Assembly (NCBI RefSeq): GCF_003515065.1
Contig: NZ_QXGH01000001.1
Span: 1-38,426 of the forward strand
Source: Nocardioides immobilis
GTDB taxonomy: Bacteria; Actinomycetota; Actinomycetes; Propionibacteriales; Nocardioidaceae
Direction of reading: 5' to 3'
DNA length: 38,426 bases
Numbering within the stretch: the first letter of the stretch is position 1; each line of letters starts with the position of its first letter. Below are positions 26,307-34,380 of this stretch, piece by piece. Below the pieces are notes generated by a model. That model saw nothing but the letters and a program-made list of their open reading frames with translations, made no database searches and was not told the DNA's origin. Made by a program: the position numbers and the translations under genes.

Positions 26307-27412
26307 TCGGGGCTCTCACGAGGTTCGTGCACAAGCCTTCGCAGAGTCGGGTGCTCTTCGGCGCCGGCTCGTTGACTTCGCTTTCGGAAGAGTTGGCACG
26401 ACTCGATATCAATCGTCCACTAATCATTAGCACTCCGGGCCAGCACGACCTCGCCGAGCGGGTTGCAGCGTTGGTGGGGCCGCCGGCCCCCGGGGTCTAT
26501 CCCCACGCCCGCATGCACGTGCCGTCACAGGTCGCCCAAGCCGCTGTCGAGTATGTGCGCAATCACGACGTCGACGGTTGTGTCAGTGTCGGCGGCGGAT
26601 CGTCCGTCGGCCTTGCCAAGATGGTCGGTCTGCACACTGGTCTTCCCATCGTGGCCGTGCCCACCACCTACGCCGGATCCGAGATGACCTCCGTCTGGGG
26701 ACTGACGACCGACGGCGGCAAACAGACCGGCCGAGACGAGCGGGTGTTGCCCCGCACCGTTATCTATGACCTGGAACTGAGCACGAGCTTGACGCTCGAG
26801 TTGTCAGTGACAAGTGCCGTCAACGCGCTTGCTCATGCCGTCGAGGCGATGTACGCGCCTGACACCACGCCCATGGTGAACCTGATCGCCGAAGCCTCGG
26901 CCGGGTCGTTGCTGGAAGGCGTACAGGGGGTAGCCGTGGATCCCGAGGACCCGGATGCGCGTGCCCGACTGACCTATGGAGCCTGGCTCGCCGGTTCGTG
27001 CCTGGAAGCGACGACCATGTCCCTGCATCACAAGCTGTGCCACATCTTGGGCGGATCGTTCGACCTTCCGCACGCTTGGACGCATACGGTCATGCTGCCG
27101 TACGTGATGTCGTTCAACCTGACCCCGGGGTCTTCGGCTCACACATTGCTGCAGGCGGCGTTCGGGGTTTCCGATCCTGCGGTCGGTCTGCTCGGACGCC
27201 TCGAGCGGGTCGGGTACCGGCGTTCGTTGTCCGACCTCGGTTTGCCCCGCGAGGCAATCGACTACGTCATAGAGCGGGCCATGGCTGCCCCGTACGCCAA
27301 CCCACACCCCGTGACCGCCGACGATCTGCGAGTCATCCTCGAAGGTGCCTACGATGGAGGCAGACTGCCATCGCGGAGCCCTGCGGCGCCGCCCGAGCCC
27401 ACATCCGAATGA
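26303..27412 (+). CDS. Maleylacetate reductase
   Basis: A 369-residue protein of the iron-alcohol-dehydrogenase fold that reduces maleylacetate to 3-oxoadipate with NAD(P)H. Visible are the nucleotide loop SVGGGSSVGLAKM, the family motif PTTYAGSEMTSVWGLT and the segment HHKLCHILGGSFDLPHAWTH, which is highly characteristic of MacA/TftE-type enzymes. It overlaps the dioxygenase stop and the next gene's start, both by ATGA, so three genes are translationally coupled. The C-terminal 15 residues are Pro-rich and not conserved. The function is confident given the pair. Confidence 0.94.
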   Translation: MIGALTRFVHKPSQSRVLFGAGSLTSLSEELARLDINRPLIISTPGQHDLAERVAALVGPPAPGVYPHARMHVPSQVAQAAVEYVRNHDVDGCVSVGGGSSVGLAKMVGLHTGLPIVAVPTTYAGSEMTSVWGLTTDGGKQTGRDERVLPRTVIYDLELSTSLTLELSVTSAVNALAHAVEAMYAPDTTPMVNLIAEASAGSLLEGVQGVAVDPEDPDARARLTYGAWLAGSCLEATTMSLHHKLCHILGGSFDLPHAWTHTVMLPYVMSFNLTPGSSAHTLLQAAFGVSDPAVGLLGRLERVGYRRSLSDLGLPREAIDYVIERAMAAPYANPHPVTADDLRVILEGAYDGGRLPSRSPAAPPEPTSE

Positions 27413-28179
27413 ATAGGGACTTACAGAGGGAACTCGCGTTCATCGTCGAGAAGGTACAGCAGGTCGGTCAGACGCAGCTGTCGAGGCGCCAGGACATCAC
27501 GGTCGAGTACAAGGCCCATCGGAATGACCTGTTGACCAACATCGACGTCTCTAGTGAGCGCGAGTTGGTGAGCGCGATCAGAGGGCGTTGGCCGCACGAC
27601 GGATTCCTGGCGGAAGAGGAACACACGTCCGGCAGCGACGCCGAATGGTGTTGGGTCATCGACCCCATCGACGGAACACGGAACTACGTCAGCGGTAGTG
27701 GCCCCTGGAGCATCTCGATCGCCCTCGAGCACCGAGGGATAGCACTGTTGGGCGTCGTGCACGATCCCTTGCACGCCGAAACCTTCACAGCCTTGAGAGG
27801 CTCCGGCGCACAGTTGAATGCCACCTCACTGCGGGTAGCCACGTCCGGTGCGCTTGGCTCGGCCCTCCTTGGGGCCACGTTCGAGACCAGCGAGGCCGGC
27901 AGGTCGACGGCCAGTCGACTCCTCAGTGCCTTCCTCCCCCGCGTGGGAGACGTCCGCCGTCTCCCGGCGGCGCTGAACTTGAGCTACGCTGCCGCGGGGC
28001 GGGTCGATATCGGCTTCGTGGTGGGTGGTCGGGCCTGGGATGTGCGCGCTGGCGAACTCATCGCCGCAGAGGCGGGGCTTGAGGTCCGAACTCGCGAGCA
28101 CGAGGGCTCGACTCTGACCCTCGTGTCCCCTCCAGTCCTGAGTGAGGGATTCCTGCACATGGTCGAGTCATCCTCGTAA
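27409..28179 (+). CDS. Inositol-monophosphatase-family protein
   Basis: A 256-residue protein of the Mg-dependent FIG/IMPase superfamily. Metal-binding residues are visible: Glu70 in FLAEEEH, and Asp85 and Asp88 in IDPIDGTRNYVSG. The third motif is GRAWDVRAGELIAAEAG. It would hydrolyse a phosphate monoester of a small alcohol, for example a cyclitol. The ATG overlaps the maleylacetate reductase stop (ATGA), so it is firmly part of the ring-cleavage operon, which is unusual. It is convergent with LysR 2 nine bases downstream. The substrate is unknown. Confidence 0.88.
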   Translation: MNRDLQRELAFIVEKVQQVGQTQLSRRQDITVEYKAHRNDLLTNIDVSSERELVSAIRGRWPHDGFLAEEEHTSGSDAEWCWVIDPIDGTRNYVSGSGPWSISIALEHRGIALLGVVHDPLHAETFTALRGSGAQLNATSLRVATSGALGSALLGATFETSEAGRSTASRLLSAFLPRVGDVRRLPAALNLSYAAAGRVDIGFVVGGRAWDVRAGELIAAEAGLEVRTREHEGSTLTLVSPPVLSEGFLHMVESSS

Positions 28180-28188
28180 GTCAGGACC

Positions 28189-29091
28189 TCACCCCCCGTA
28201 GTCCCACCTCTCCACGTGGCTGGTCGCCTTCTGCATTGCGATCAAGCACACGGTCAGGTCTGGTGGGACTGGCTCGTCCCAGATAGCCCACGTCACAACT
28301 TCCGCGTTTTCCTCGTCCTTGCGGAAGGGAAGCCATTCCCACCCTGCGAACTCCTTGAGAGCGGTTTCTTCTCCGACAACGACCGCGTCGACATCAGCAG
28401 CTTCCGCGATCAGGCGTCCGTGGTGCGAGAAGGGCCGAAACATCCAGTCGACCTTCGCGCCCGCCGCCTCCGCCGCCGATCTGAGCCGTGTCTCCTCGCC
28501 CGGAGTCTCCGTTTGCGCATGCGCCATCACCCTCAGTCCGTCGAGATCCGCGTACGTCAGCGCAGATGAACGCCCACGCGGCCTTGGCTCGCTGAACGCA
28601 CACCCGAGAGGCTGGGTCAGGACCTTTGCGGACGCGACCCTGGGCGGTTCGGCATGAACCAGACCGACATCGATGTGTCGACCCAAGAGGAGTTTGACCT
28701 GTTCCTCGCTTGTCGCTTCAAAGACGGCTAAGCGCAGCCGCGTATCTGCCTCCTCTACGGACACGCGAAAATGAGTGAACCAGGCTTGGGGGAGGCCAGG
28801 CGGAACACCGATACTGACCGTCCGGAGGCGAGCGTGGCTCGAACGCAGCACCTCCGGGATCTGTTCAAGTTGTTGGAACACGCCCTGTAGGTGGTCGTAG
28901 AGACCGATGCCGGCGGGCGTGAGACTCGTCCCTCTGGTGGTCCGAGCCAGCAGCGGGTAGCCGAGGGACCGCTCCAAGTACGCGAGCTGTCGGCTGAGGG
29001 TGGGTTGGGTCATGCGCAGGGTGGCTGCCGCCTTGGCGATTGAGCCGAGTTCGGCCACCACTTGGAAGTAGGTCAGATGGCGCAACTCCAT
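28189..29091 (-). CDS. LysR-family transcriptional regulator 2
   Basis: A 300-residue LTTR. The helix-turn-helix is LGSIAKAAATLRMTQPTLSR (about residues 15-34), followed by the linker helix and effector domain (VSIGVPPGLPQAWF onward). It is clearly related to LysR 1. The start MELRHLTYF is the normal N-terminus; ATG 29112 would add seven residues. It is divergent from the FAD oxidoreductase gene with a 120-bp spacer and so probably controls it, and is convergent with the phosphatase-family gene. Confidence 0.9.
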   Translation of the reverse strand: MELRHLTYFQVVAELGSIAKAAATLRMTQPTLSRQLAYLERSLGYPLLARTTRGTSLTPAGIGLYDHLQGVFQQLEQIPEVLRSSHARLRTVSIGVPPGLPQAWFTHFRVSVEEADTRLRLAVFEATSEEQVKLLLGRHIDVGLVHAEPPRVASAKVLTQPLGCAFSEPRPRGRSSALTYADLDGLRVMAHAQTETPGEETRLRSAAEAAGAKVDWMFRPFSHHGRLIAEAADVDAVVVGEETALKEFAGWEWLPFRKDEENAEVVTWAIWDEPVPPDLTVCLIAMQKATSHVERWDYGG

Positions 29092-29195
29092 CTGGCTATG
29101 CTGCCGAGGCATACCCGACGAGCGCAAGTGCCCTCTACACGTCCTGCCGAATACAGCCCAAAGTTGTCTCCAAAGAACGACCGGTTACGTCGACG

Positions 29196-29202
29196 AAGGA
29201 GG
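29196..29202 (+). promoter_or_regulatory. Ribosome-binding site fixing a TTG start
   Basis: AAGGAGG, a perfect Shine-Dalgarno sequence, ends 9 bases before the TTG at 29212. Earlier in-frame starts would produce a 50-residue Arg-rich leader before the FAD motif and have no such site. Confidence 0.8.
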
Positions 29203-29211
29203 CGGCAAACG

Positions 29212-30468
29212 TTGGCAGGCAGTCACTCGGCCAGTTTCGACGTGGTGGTGGCCGGCGGCGGAGCTGCGGGCGTCGCCGCCGCCATCGGCGCAGCTCGCGC
29301 GGGCGCACGTGTCGCCCTCTTGGAGAAGACTGGCAATCTCGGCGGCGCAGCCGTCTCCGCCTCAGTTCTCACCTACTGCGGGTTCTTCTCGCGGCGTCAC
29401 GAACTCGTAGTCGCCGGCGTTGGCGCACGCTTCCTCGACGTCCTCGCCGAGGACCACCTCTACCTCACGCACACCTCCCCCGAAACAGGCAACAAGGTCG
29501 TACTTCTCGACCTGGAGACCACGAAGCGCGCTCTTGACCGGCTCGTCCTCGAGTCCGGCGTTGAGGCCCTCCTGCACGTGGATGTCGTGAGTGCCGACAC
29601 AAGAGACGGCGAAGTGCAGGCCATCACGTACGCGCACGCAGGCTCGACGTACTCCATCAGGGCGAACTCGTTCGTAGACGCGACAGGTGACGGTTCCCTC
29701 GGTGCCGCCTCTGGCGCCTTGATGGATGAGGCGCCGCCACATGAACGGCAGGCGAGCACGATGGTTATGCGCATTGGCGGGGTCGTGGAGGACGCACAGT
29801 TGACAGGGGACGCTGTCGAGGCTGCCGTTCGTGGCTACCGATCCTCGACAGGCGGCGACATGCCACGCACCCGTGGGCCACTCGTTCGGTTGCCCCTTTC
29901 GCGGGAGATCATGGCGCTCCTGGTCGACCTTGACGGAGACATGCTCGACCCTGCCCAGCACACGAGGGCAGAGCAGCTCGGACGGCTCCAGGCTCTCCAC
30001 TATTGGCGGGCCTTGCGAGATGGGATTCCCGGATGGCAGGACAGCTTTCTCGTCGAGACGGGTCCGACTCTAGGTATCCGAGAGACGCGACGCATGGTAG
30101 GCCGCGAGCGTGTCACCAAGGAGGATGTCGCATCGGGCCGTCGGCGACCTGACGTTGTGGTCGCTCGTGGCGGTTGGCCGATGGAAAGCCACGTCGGGGT
30201 CGGACGTACCGCCTACGGCGGCATTCGTGACGACGCCTGGTTCGACATTCCGATCGGCGCGACCCAGTCTGCGACCTACGCGAATCTCTGGGCCGCCGGA
30301 CGATTGATTTGCAGCGACTCCGATGCGTATGCCTCGACGAGAGTGATGGGCACGGCCTTCGCCACCGGGCATGCCGCCGGCGTCGCGGCTGCGTGGCAAG
30401 CCCTCAAGGGCGAGGTCGATGTCGCAGGGATCCAGGCGACCCTGCGGGACCAGGACGCGCTGCTCTAA
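29212..30468 (+). CDS. FAD-dependent oxidoreductase (FAD_oxidored family)
   Basis: A 418-residue flavoprotein with the dinucleotide-binding motif VVAGGGAAGVAAAIGAARAG (about residues 12-31) and the C-terminal FAD segment MGTAFATGHAAGVAAA. It belongs to the pfam12831-like group rather than the aromatic-ring monooxygenases: I see none of the DG or GD monooxygenase motifs in the usual places, although this is a by-eye judgement. It may dehydrogenate a cyclic alcohol or ketone. The TTG start is set by a perfect Shine-Dalgarno. It is divergent from LysR 2 and 95 bp before the DHA2 transporter. Confidence 0.85.
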   Translation: MAGSHSASFDVVVAGGGAAGVAAAIGAARAGARVALLEKTGNLGGAAVSASVLTYCGFFSRRHELVVAGVGARFLDVLAEDHLYLTHTSPETGNKVVLLDLETTKRALDRLVLESGVEALLHVDVVSADTRDGEVQAITYAHAGSTYSIRANSFVDATGDGSLGAASGALMDEAPPHERQASTMVMRIGGVVEDAQLTGDAVEAAVRGYRSSTGGDMPRTRGPLVRLPLSREIMALLVDLDGDMLDPAQHTRAEQLGRLQALHYWRALRDGIPGWQDSFLVETGPTLGIRETRRMVGRERVTKEDVASGRRRPDVVVARGGWPMESHVGVGRTAYGGIRDDAWFDIPIGATQSATYANLWAAGRLICSDSDAYASTRVMGTAFATGHAAGVAAAWQALKGEVDVAGIQATLRDQDALL

Positions 30469-30563
30469 GGACTGAGCAGGCACGACCATTCGGGCGTGGG
30501 CTGCGATTCTGCAGACATTGACGACATCAACCAATCTTTCGAGTCAGCCGAGGCACCTCCCGC

Positions 30564-32180
30564 ATGACCCAGTCAGTGACCGCCGAGCAGAGCGGCCAGA
30601 TGAGCCACCGCGGGATCATGGAGGCGCTCACCGGGCTGCTGCTCGCGATGTTCGTGGCGATGCTGTCGAGCACCGTCGTCACCAACGCACTGCCCGCGAT
30701 CGTCACTGACCTCCACGGGAGCCAGACCGGCTACACCTGGGTCGTCGTCGCCACCCTGCTGACGGCGACCGCGACCACGCCGATCTGGGGCAAGCTCGCC
30801 GACCTGACCAGCAAGAAGCTGCTCGTCCAGGCTGCGCTCGTCATCTACTCGCTGGGCTCGCTGGTCGCCGCCTTCGCGCCGAACATGGGCGTCCTGATCG
30901 GCGCCCGCGCGATCCAGGGCCTCGGCGTCGGCGGCCTGACCGCGCTGGTGCAGGTCGTGATCGCGTCGATGGTCTCGCCGCCGGAGCGAGGTCGCTACAG
31001 CGGCTACATCGGAGCGGTGTTCGCGACGGCCACGGTCAGTGGCCCGCTGCTCGGTGGCGTGATCGTCGACAGCCCGCTGGGCTGGCGCGGCTGCTTCTTC
31101 GTGGGCCTGCCGATCGCGGCGCTCGCGTTCGTCGTACTCCAGAAGACGCTGCACCTCCCCGTGCTGCGCCGCGACGACGTCTCGATCGACTACGCCGGCG
31201 CGACCCTGATCATGGCGGGCGTCAGCGTGATCCTCGTCTGGGTCTCCCTCGCCGGCACCGACTTCGCGTGGGCGTCCGGGACGACCGCGCTGATGGTCGG
31301 CGGTGGCCTCGCGCTCGTCGCGGCGGCGTTGTACGTCGAGGCGCGGGTCGCCAGCGAGCCGGTCGTCCCGCTCCGGCTGTTCCGGGACCGGACGATCGCG
31401 CTGGCGACGGTCGCGTCCGTCATGGTCGGCGTGGCCATGTTCGGGGCGACCGTCTACCTGGGCCAGTACTTCCAGCTCTCCCGCGGGATGACGCCGACCG
31501 AGGCCGGTCTGATGTCGATCGCGATGGTCGGCGGGCTGCTCGTGTCCAGCACGCTGACCGGCCGGCTCATCACGGCGACCGGGCTGTGGAAGCGCTACCT
31601 CGTCGGCGGCACGGCGCTCGTCATCGTCGGCCTCGCCCTGCTCGGCACGATCGACGCCGAGACCCCGCTCGCCACCGTCTCCGCCTACATGGTGGTGGTC
31701 GGACTCGGCATCGGCGCCACGATGCAGAACCTGGTGCTGGCCGTGCAGAACACCGCTCCCCCGAGAGACCTCGGTGCCGCGAGCTCGGTGGTCGCGTTCT
31801 TCCGAACGATGGGCGGCTCGATCGGAGTCTCCGCCCTTGGTGCGGTGCTCGCCCACCAGGTGTCCTCCCAGGTCAAGGACGGCATCGCCGGGCTGGCGGC
31901 CGACGGCCGGCTGAGCCCCAAGCAGCTAGCCGGCCTGCAGCACTCCGCGGGAGACATCCCGGATCTCGACGCGCTGCCGGGTCCGGTCCAGGCGGTCTAC
32001 GAGGCGGCGATGGGAAACGCTACGGGTCACCTCTTCCTCATCGCGCTGCCGTTCGCCATCGTTGCCTTCGTGTGCGTGCTCTTCTTAAAGGAGACGCCGC
32101 TGCGGACGCACAGCGGCCCGGCCGAGGTCGCCCCCGAGGCGACCAGTGACCTCGACGAGATCGAGGAGCTCACGCAATGA
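30564..32180 (+). CDS. MFS transporter, DHA2 family (14 TM drug/H+ antiporter)
   Basis: A 538-residue integral membrane exporter. The first segment carries MLSSTVVTNALPAI, the C-motif-like region of DHA2 efflux pumps. The segment WGKLADLTSKKLL matches motif A, and 13-14 membrane segments are expected. The acidic C-terminus is cytoplasmic. Its GC-rich codon use looks like the backbone genes of region 1 and unlike the flanking catabolic genes. The stop overlaps a MarR start by ATGA, the usual DHA2-MarR operon, but that MarR gene is broken. The function is probably efflux of a toxic compound. Confidence 0.92.
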   Translation: MTQSVTAEQSGQMSHRGIMEALTGLLLAMFVAMLSSTVVTNALPAIVTDLHGSQTGYTWVVVATLLTATATTPIWGKLADLTSKKLLVQAALVIYSLGSLVAAFAPNMGVLIGARAIQGLGVGGLTALVQVVIASMVSPPERGRYSGYIGAVFATATVSGPLLGGVIVDSPLGWRGCFFVGLPIAALAFVVLQKTLHLPVLRRDDVSIDYAGATLIMAGVSVILVWVSLAGTDFAWASGTTALMVGGGLALVAAALYVEARVASEPVVPLRLFRDRTIALATVASVMVGVAMFGATVYLGQYFQLSRGMTPTEAGLMSIAMVGGLLVSSTLTGRLITATGLWKRYLVGGTALVIVGLALLGTIDAETPLATVSAYMVVVGLGIGATMQNLVLAVQNTAPPRDLGAASSVVAFFRTMGGSIGVSALGAVLAHQVSSQVKDGIAGLAADGRLSPKQLAGLQHSAGDIPDLDALPGPVQAVYEAAMGNATGHLFLIALPFAIVAFVCVLFLKETPLRTHSGPAEVAPEATSDLDEIEELTQ

Positions 32181-32308
32181 ACGCGGGCGCCGACTCCGGC
32201 CGCACCGAGGCACTCCGCCACCTCGAGCAGGAGGTCGGCGTGCTGGTGCGACGCCTCGCGGCCCGAATGCGGCGCGTCTATTTCGCAACTGCCGCCGGCA
32301 GTCCTTGA
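32177..32308 (+). pseudogene. MarR-family regulator, only the N-terminal part remains
   Basis: The frame starts with ATG overlapping the DHA2 stop. Residues 1-30 (with TEALRHLEQEVGVLVRRL) match the first helix of MarR regulators that follow DHA2 transporters. After about 32265-32277 the sequence becomes the 3' end of the opposite-strand alpha/beta hydrolase and the frame ends at TGA 32306. The DNA-binding domain is lost, so this is a junction pseudogene. The efflux gene has therefore lost its natural repressor. Confidence 0.75.
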
Positions 32309-33051
32309 GTGGGGTGCTCCCCCGTCTGCGCCAAGTCCTCGCGCAGTAGCTCCGCGACCATGATGGCGCTTACGAGCTCGGGGTGCGACAACATGGCGGA
32401 GTGGCCGGCGTCCAGGTAGTAGGCCAAGTCTGCGCGGGTGGCCATCTTGCGCTGTACAGCGGGCACGATGGCTCGGTCTCGCCCGCACAGCACGTAACTG
32501 GACCGATGTTGGCTCCACCCGGCGTGCTGCGCGATGCCGTAGACGGTGTCGCGATGTTCTGGTGTGAGGCGGTCGAGCGCGTCCTGCGCTTCGTCAGGGA
32601 TGACATCGCGGTAGAACGCCTCCATCGCCGCCTCGCGAGGGATGAGGACGTGATCGTCGTCGACCCATTCGAATGAGTCGCTGCCCGAAGCCGATTCCCC
32701 TGCGACGTCGTTGACGCTCATGCAGCACTCCCCGCGATCGAGCATGAAGGCGGCCAGGAAGAGGAGCCGAAGGGGACCTTGAGAGCGCAGCGTGGCTTCA
32801 CCGACGACGGCTCCACCGTAGGAGTGGCCGCAGACTAGGGTGCGGCCGGTCAGCCCGGAGACGACGCTCTGCAGGACATCGGCGTGTCCCTCGAGATCAT
32901 GGCGTCCATCACCACGTCCCTGACCCGGAAGATCCATCGCTAGCGTGTTGATGCCCAATGCCCGCAGGCGGGCCACAACCTTGGCCCATGCCCAGGCGCC
33001 GTGCCATGCACCCGGCACTAGGACGACGTTGCAATCGCTCAACTGTGTCAC
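32278..33051 (-). CDS. Alpha/beta hydrolase (MES/HNL-like esterase)
   Basis: A 257-residue serine hydrolase. The oxyanion loop VLVPGAWHGAWAW and nucleophile elbow CGHSYGGAV are typical of the plant methyl-esterase/hydroxynitrile-lyase-like group of bacterial esterases. The catalytic His is probably in DAGHSAMLSHP and the acid in VLCGRDRAI. The GTG start at 33051 follows ACGGAG. The 3' end meets the broken MarR gene. It lies 78 bp from the SDR 3 gene, on the same strand. Substrate unknown; an ester of an aromatic or alicyclic acid is possible. Confidence 0.85.
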   Translation of the reverse strand: MTQLSDCNVVLVPGAWHGAWAWAKVVARLRALGINTLAMDLPGQGRGDGRHDLEGHADVLQSVVSGLTGRTLVCGHSYGGAVVGEATLRSQGPLRLLFLAAFMLDRGECCMSVNDVAGESASGSDSFEWVDDDHVLIPREAAMEAFYRDVIPDEAQDALDRLTPEHRDTVYGIAQHAGWSQHRSSYVLCGRDRAIVPAVQRKMATRADLAYYLDAGHSAMLSHPELVSAIMVAELLREDLAQTGEHPTQGLPAAVAK

Positions 33052-33129
33052 ACGATTCTCCGTCCTCAGAGAGTCGAACAATCAGGGCGAGCGCTGGAGT
33101 CTGACGACTCTGCTCGGTGTATCGGGGGG

Positions 33130-33843
33130 CTAGTAGTGGATGAAACCCTCGTTCTGGTGCCCGAGGCTGATCGATGTTCCCGAGATGGTGGCGGCCAGTT
33201 CGGAAGCTAGGAACGCGACCGCTGCAGCCACCTCTCTGTCCGTTGTCTGCCCTGGCTCGACCGCCGTTCCGGAGTGCGCGTCCAGCACTAATCCGGGATG
33301 CACCACGTTGGACGTGACTCCGGTCCCTACGAGCTCGTCGGCTAGGTTCTTCGACAAAGCTACGACGCCGGCATTCCTGATCGTCCCGGTCACCGAACCA
33401 GTTCGGTAAACATTCAGACCACTGATGTTGATGATCCGCCCGTGGTTCCTCGCGACCATGGCCGGCATAGCCTCTCGCGCGAGATTCAGGTAGCCGACGA
33501 CCTTCGTCTCGACGGCTGCCAACACCCCTTCCGGCTCGGACATCGAGTCATAGGCACCGCGACCAGCAGACGGAGCGGCCGCATTCACAAGTACGTCCAC
33601 CTCACCGACGTCCCGGGCGATGTCCGCAAAAGCCTGAGCGACTTGCTGGGGATCGCGAGAGTCGGCAGCAACCTGCCGTACCGAGGCCGACAGAGTCTCA
33701 GCGGCGCGTGCCAAAGCTCTCGACTCCCGGCCCAACAACACCACCTCCGCTCCTTCATCGACGAAGGTGCGGGCGATGGCCTGACCGAGCATCCCACTCC
33801 CTCCGGCCACCAAGACCACTCTGCCTGCTAGACCGAGATCCAC
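33130..33843 (-). CDS. SDR-fold protein 3 lacking the classical Tyr/Lys pair
   Basis: A 237-residue Rossmann protein. The cofactor loop AGGSGMLG is intact (about 14-21), VNAAAPSAG replaces NNAG, and the catalytic-strand Ser is in INISGLNV. The positions of Tyr and Lys, 13 and 17 residues later, are Thr and Ala in TGTIRNAGV, so the standard SDR reaction cannot be assumed. The same RNAG-type pattern is known in some divergent SDR subgroups. It precedes the alpha/beta hydrolase on the same strand. It could use another base or be a binding or lyase-type enzyme. Confidence 0.82.
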   Translation of the reverse strand: MDLGLAGRVVLVAGGSGMLGQAIARTFVDEGAEVVLLGRESRALARAAETLSASVRQVAADSRDPQQVAQAFADIARDVGEVDVLVNAAAPSAGRGAYDSMSEPEGVLAAVETKVVGYLNLAREAMPAMVARNHGRIINISGLNVYRTGSVTGTIRNAGVVALSKNLADELVGTGVTSNVVHPGLVLDAHSGTAVEPGQTTDREVAAAVAFLASELAATISGTSISLGHQNEGFIHY

Positions 33844-34046
33844 TGTTTGTCACCTTCCTGAGGGTGGGGCCACGCGGTGAGCCGCGTCGATGCGTCCCGG
33901 GCACAAGTCGGCCGAAGCCTCGCGTCCGAGTGCCGTCTGGAGTCGTGTGCAGCTGTGCGTTGGCGCAGGACCGCGCGCGTTGACGTCCGAACCCCAAGCG
34001 TGCAAGCCCGGACCGGAATTGCTCTGTGCGTCGGTGCGTGCATCAA

Positions 34047-34346
34047 CTAGTCGAGCGCACAGAGCCAGTCCTCTAGCAACTCGTTGAATTCGCCGGGTCG
34101 CTCCTGATGGATCCAGTGACCACAGCCTTCGAGCGTCACGGCCCGGCTGCGGTGGTCCTTGAAGTGTGCGCGTTCTTGTTCTGCGACGACCTCCTGGGTG
34201 CCCACTGCCAACACCGGCATGCTCCGTCGGGCCCAGAGTTGCTGAGAGTTGGGCGAGTTTGCGATGGAATCTGCCGACTGGTGCACGTCGACGACGGTCT
34301 CGATGAGTGCGTGGTGAGGCATGGCCAAGATGCGACGGCGGTGCCA
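34047..34346 (-). pseudogene. C-terminal half of an alpha/beta hydrolase split by IS3
   Basis: This 99-residue part (from WHRRRILAMPHHALIETV to the stop) continues the reading frame of the 35715-36215 part if the IS and one CAT copy are removed. It contains the lid end and the catalytic His in EGCGHWIHQERPGEF; the acidic residue position reads VLAVGTQEVV without Asp. The joined protein would have 266 residues. No other mutation was seen, so the insertion is recent. Translation of this part now starts only if initiated inside the IS. Confidence 0.88.
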
Positions 34347-34380
34347 CATTGAATCGCCCTGGGTCTGATGGAGGCTCTGG

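Noticed and set aside
29062..29211. N-terminal extension of the FAD oxidoreductase with an Arg run
   Set aside because: It overlaps the LysR 2 start region and lacks a ribosome-binding site, while a perfect AAGGAGG precedes TTG 29212.
29212..30468. Possibility that the FAD protein is the missing ring hydroxylase
   Set aside because: The sequence fits the FAD_oxidored group with only the GxGxxG and C-terminal FAD segments; the DG and GD motifs of aromatic monooxygenases were not found by eye. Not excluded absolutely.
30573..31856. A 427-codon minus-strand frame within the DHA2 gene
   Set aside because: Extremely Arg/Asp/His-rich antisense shadow of a membrane-protein gene; the plus-strand product is clearly recognisable.
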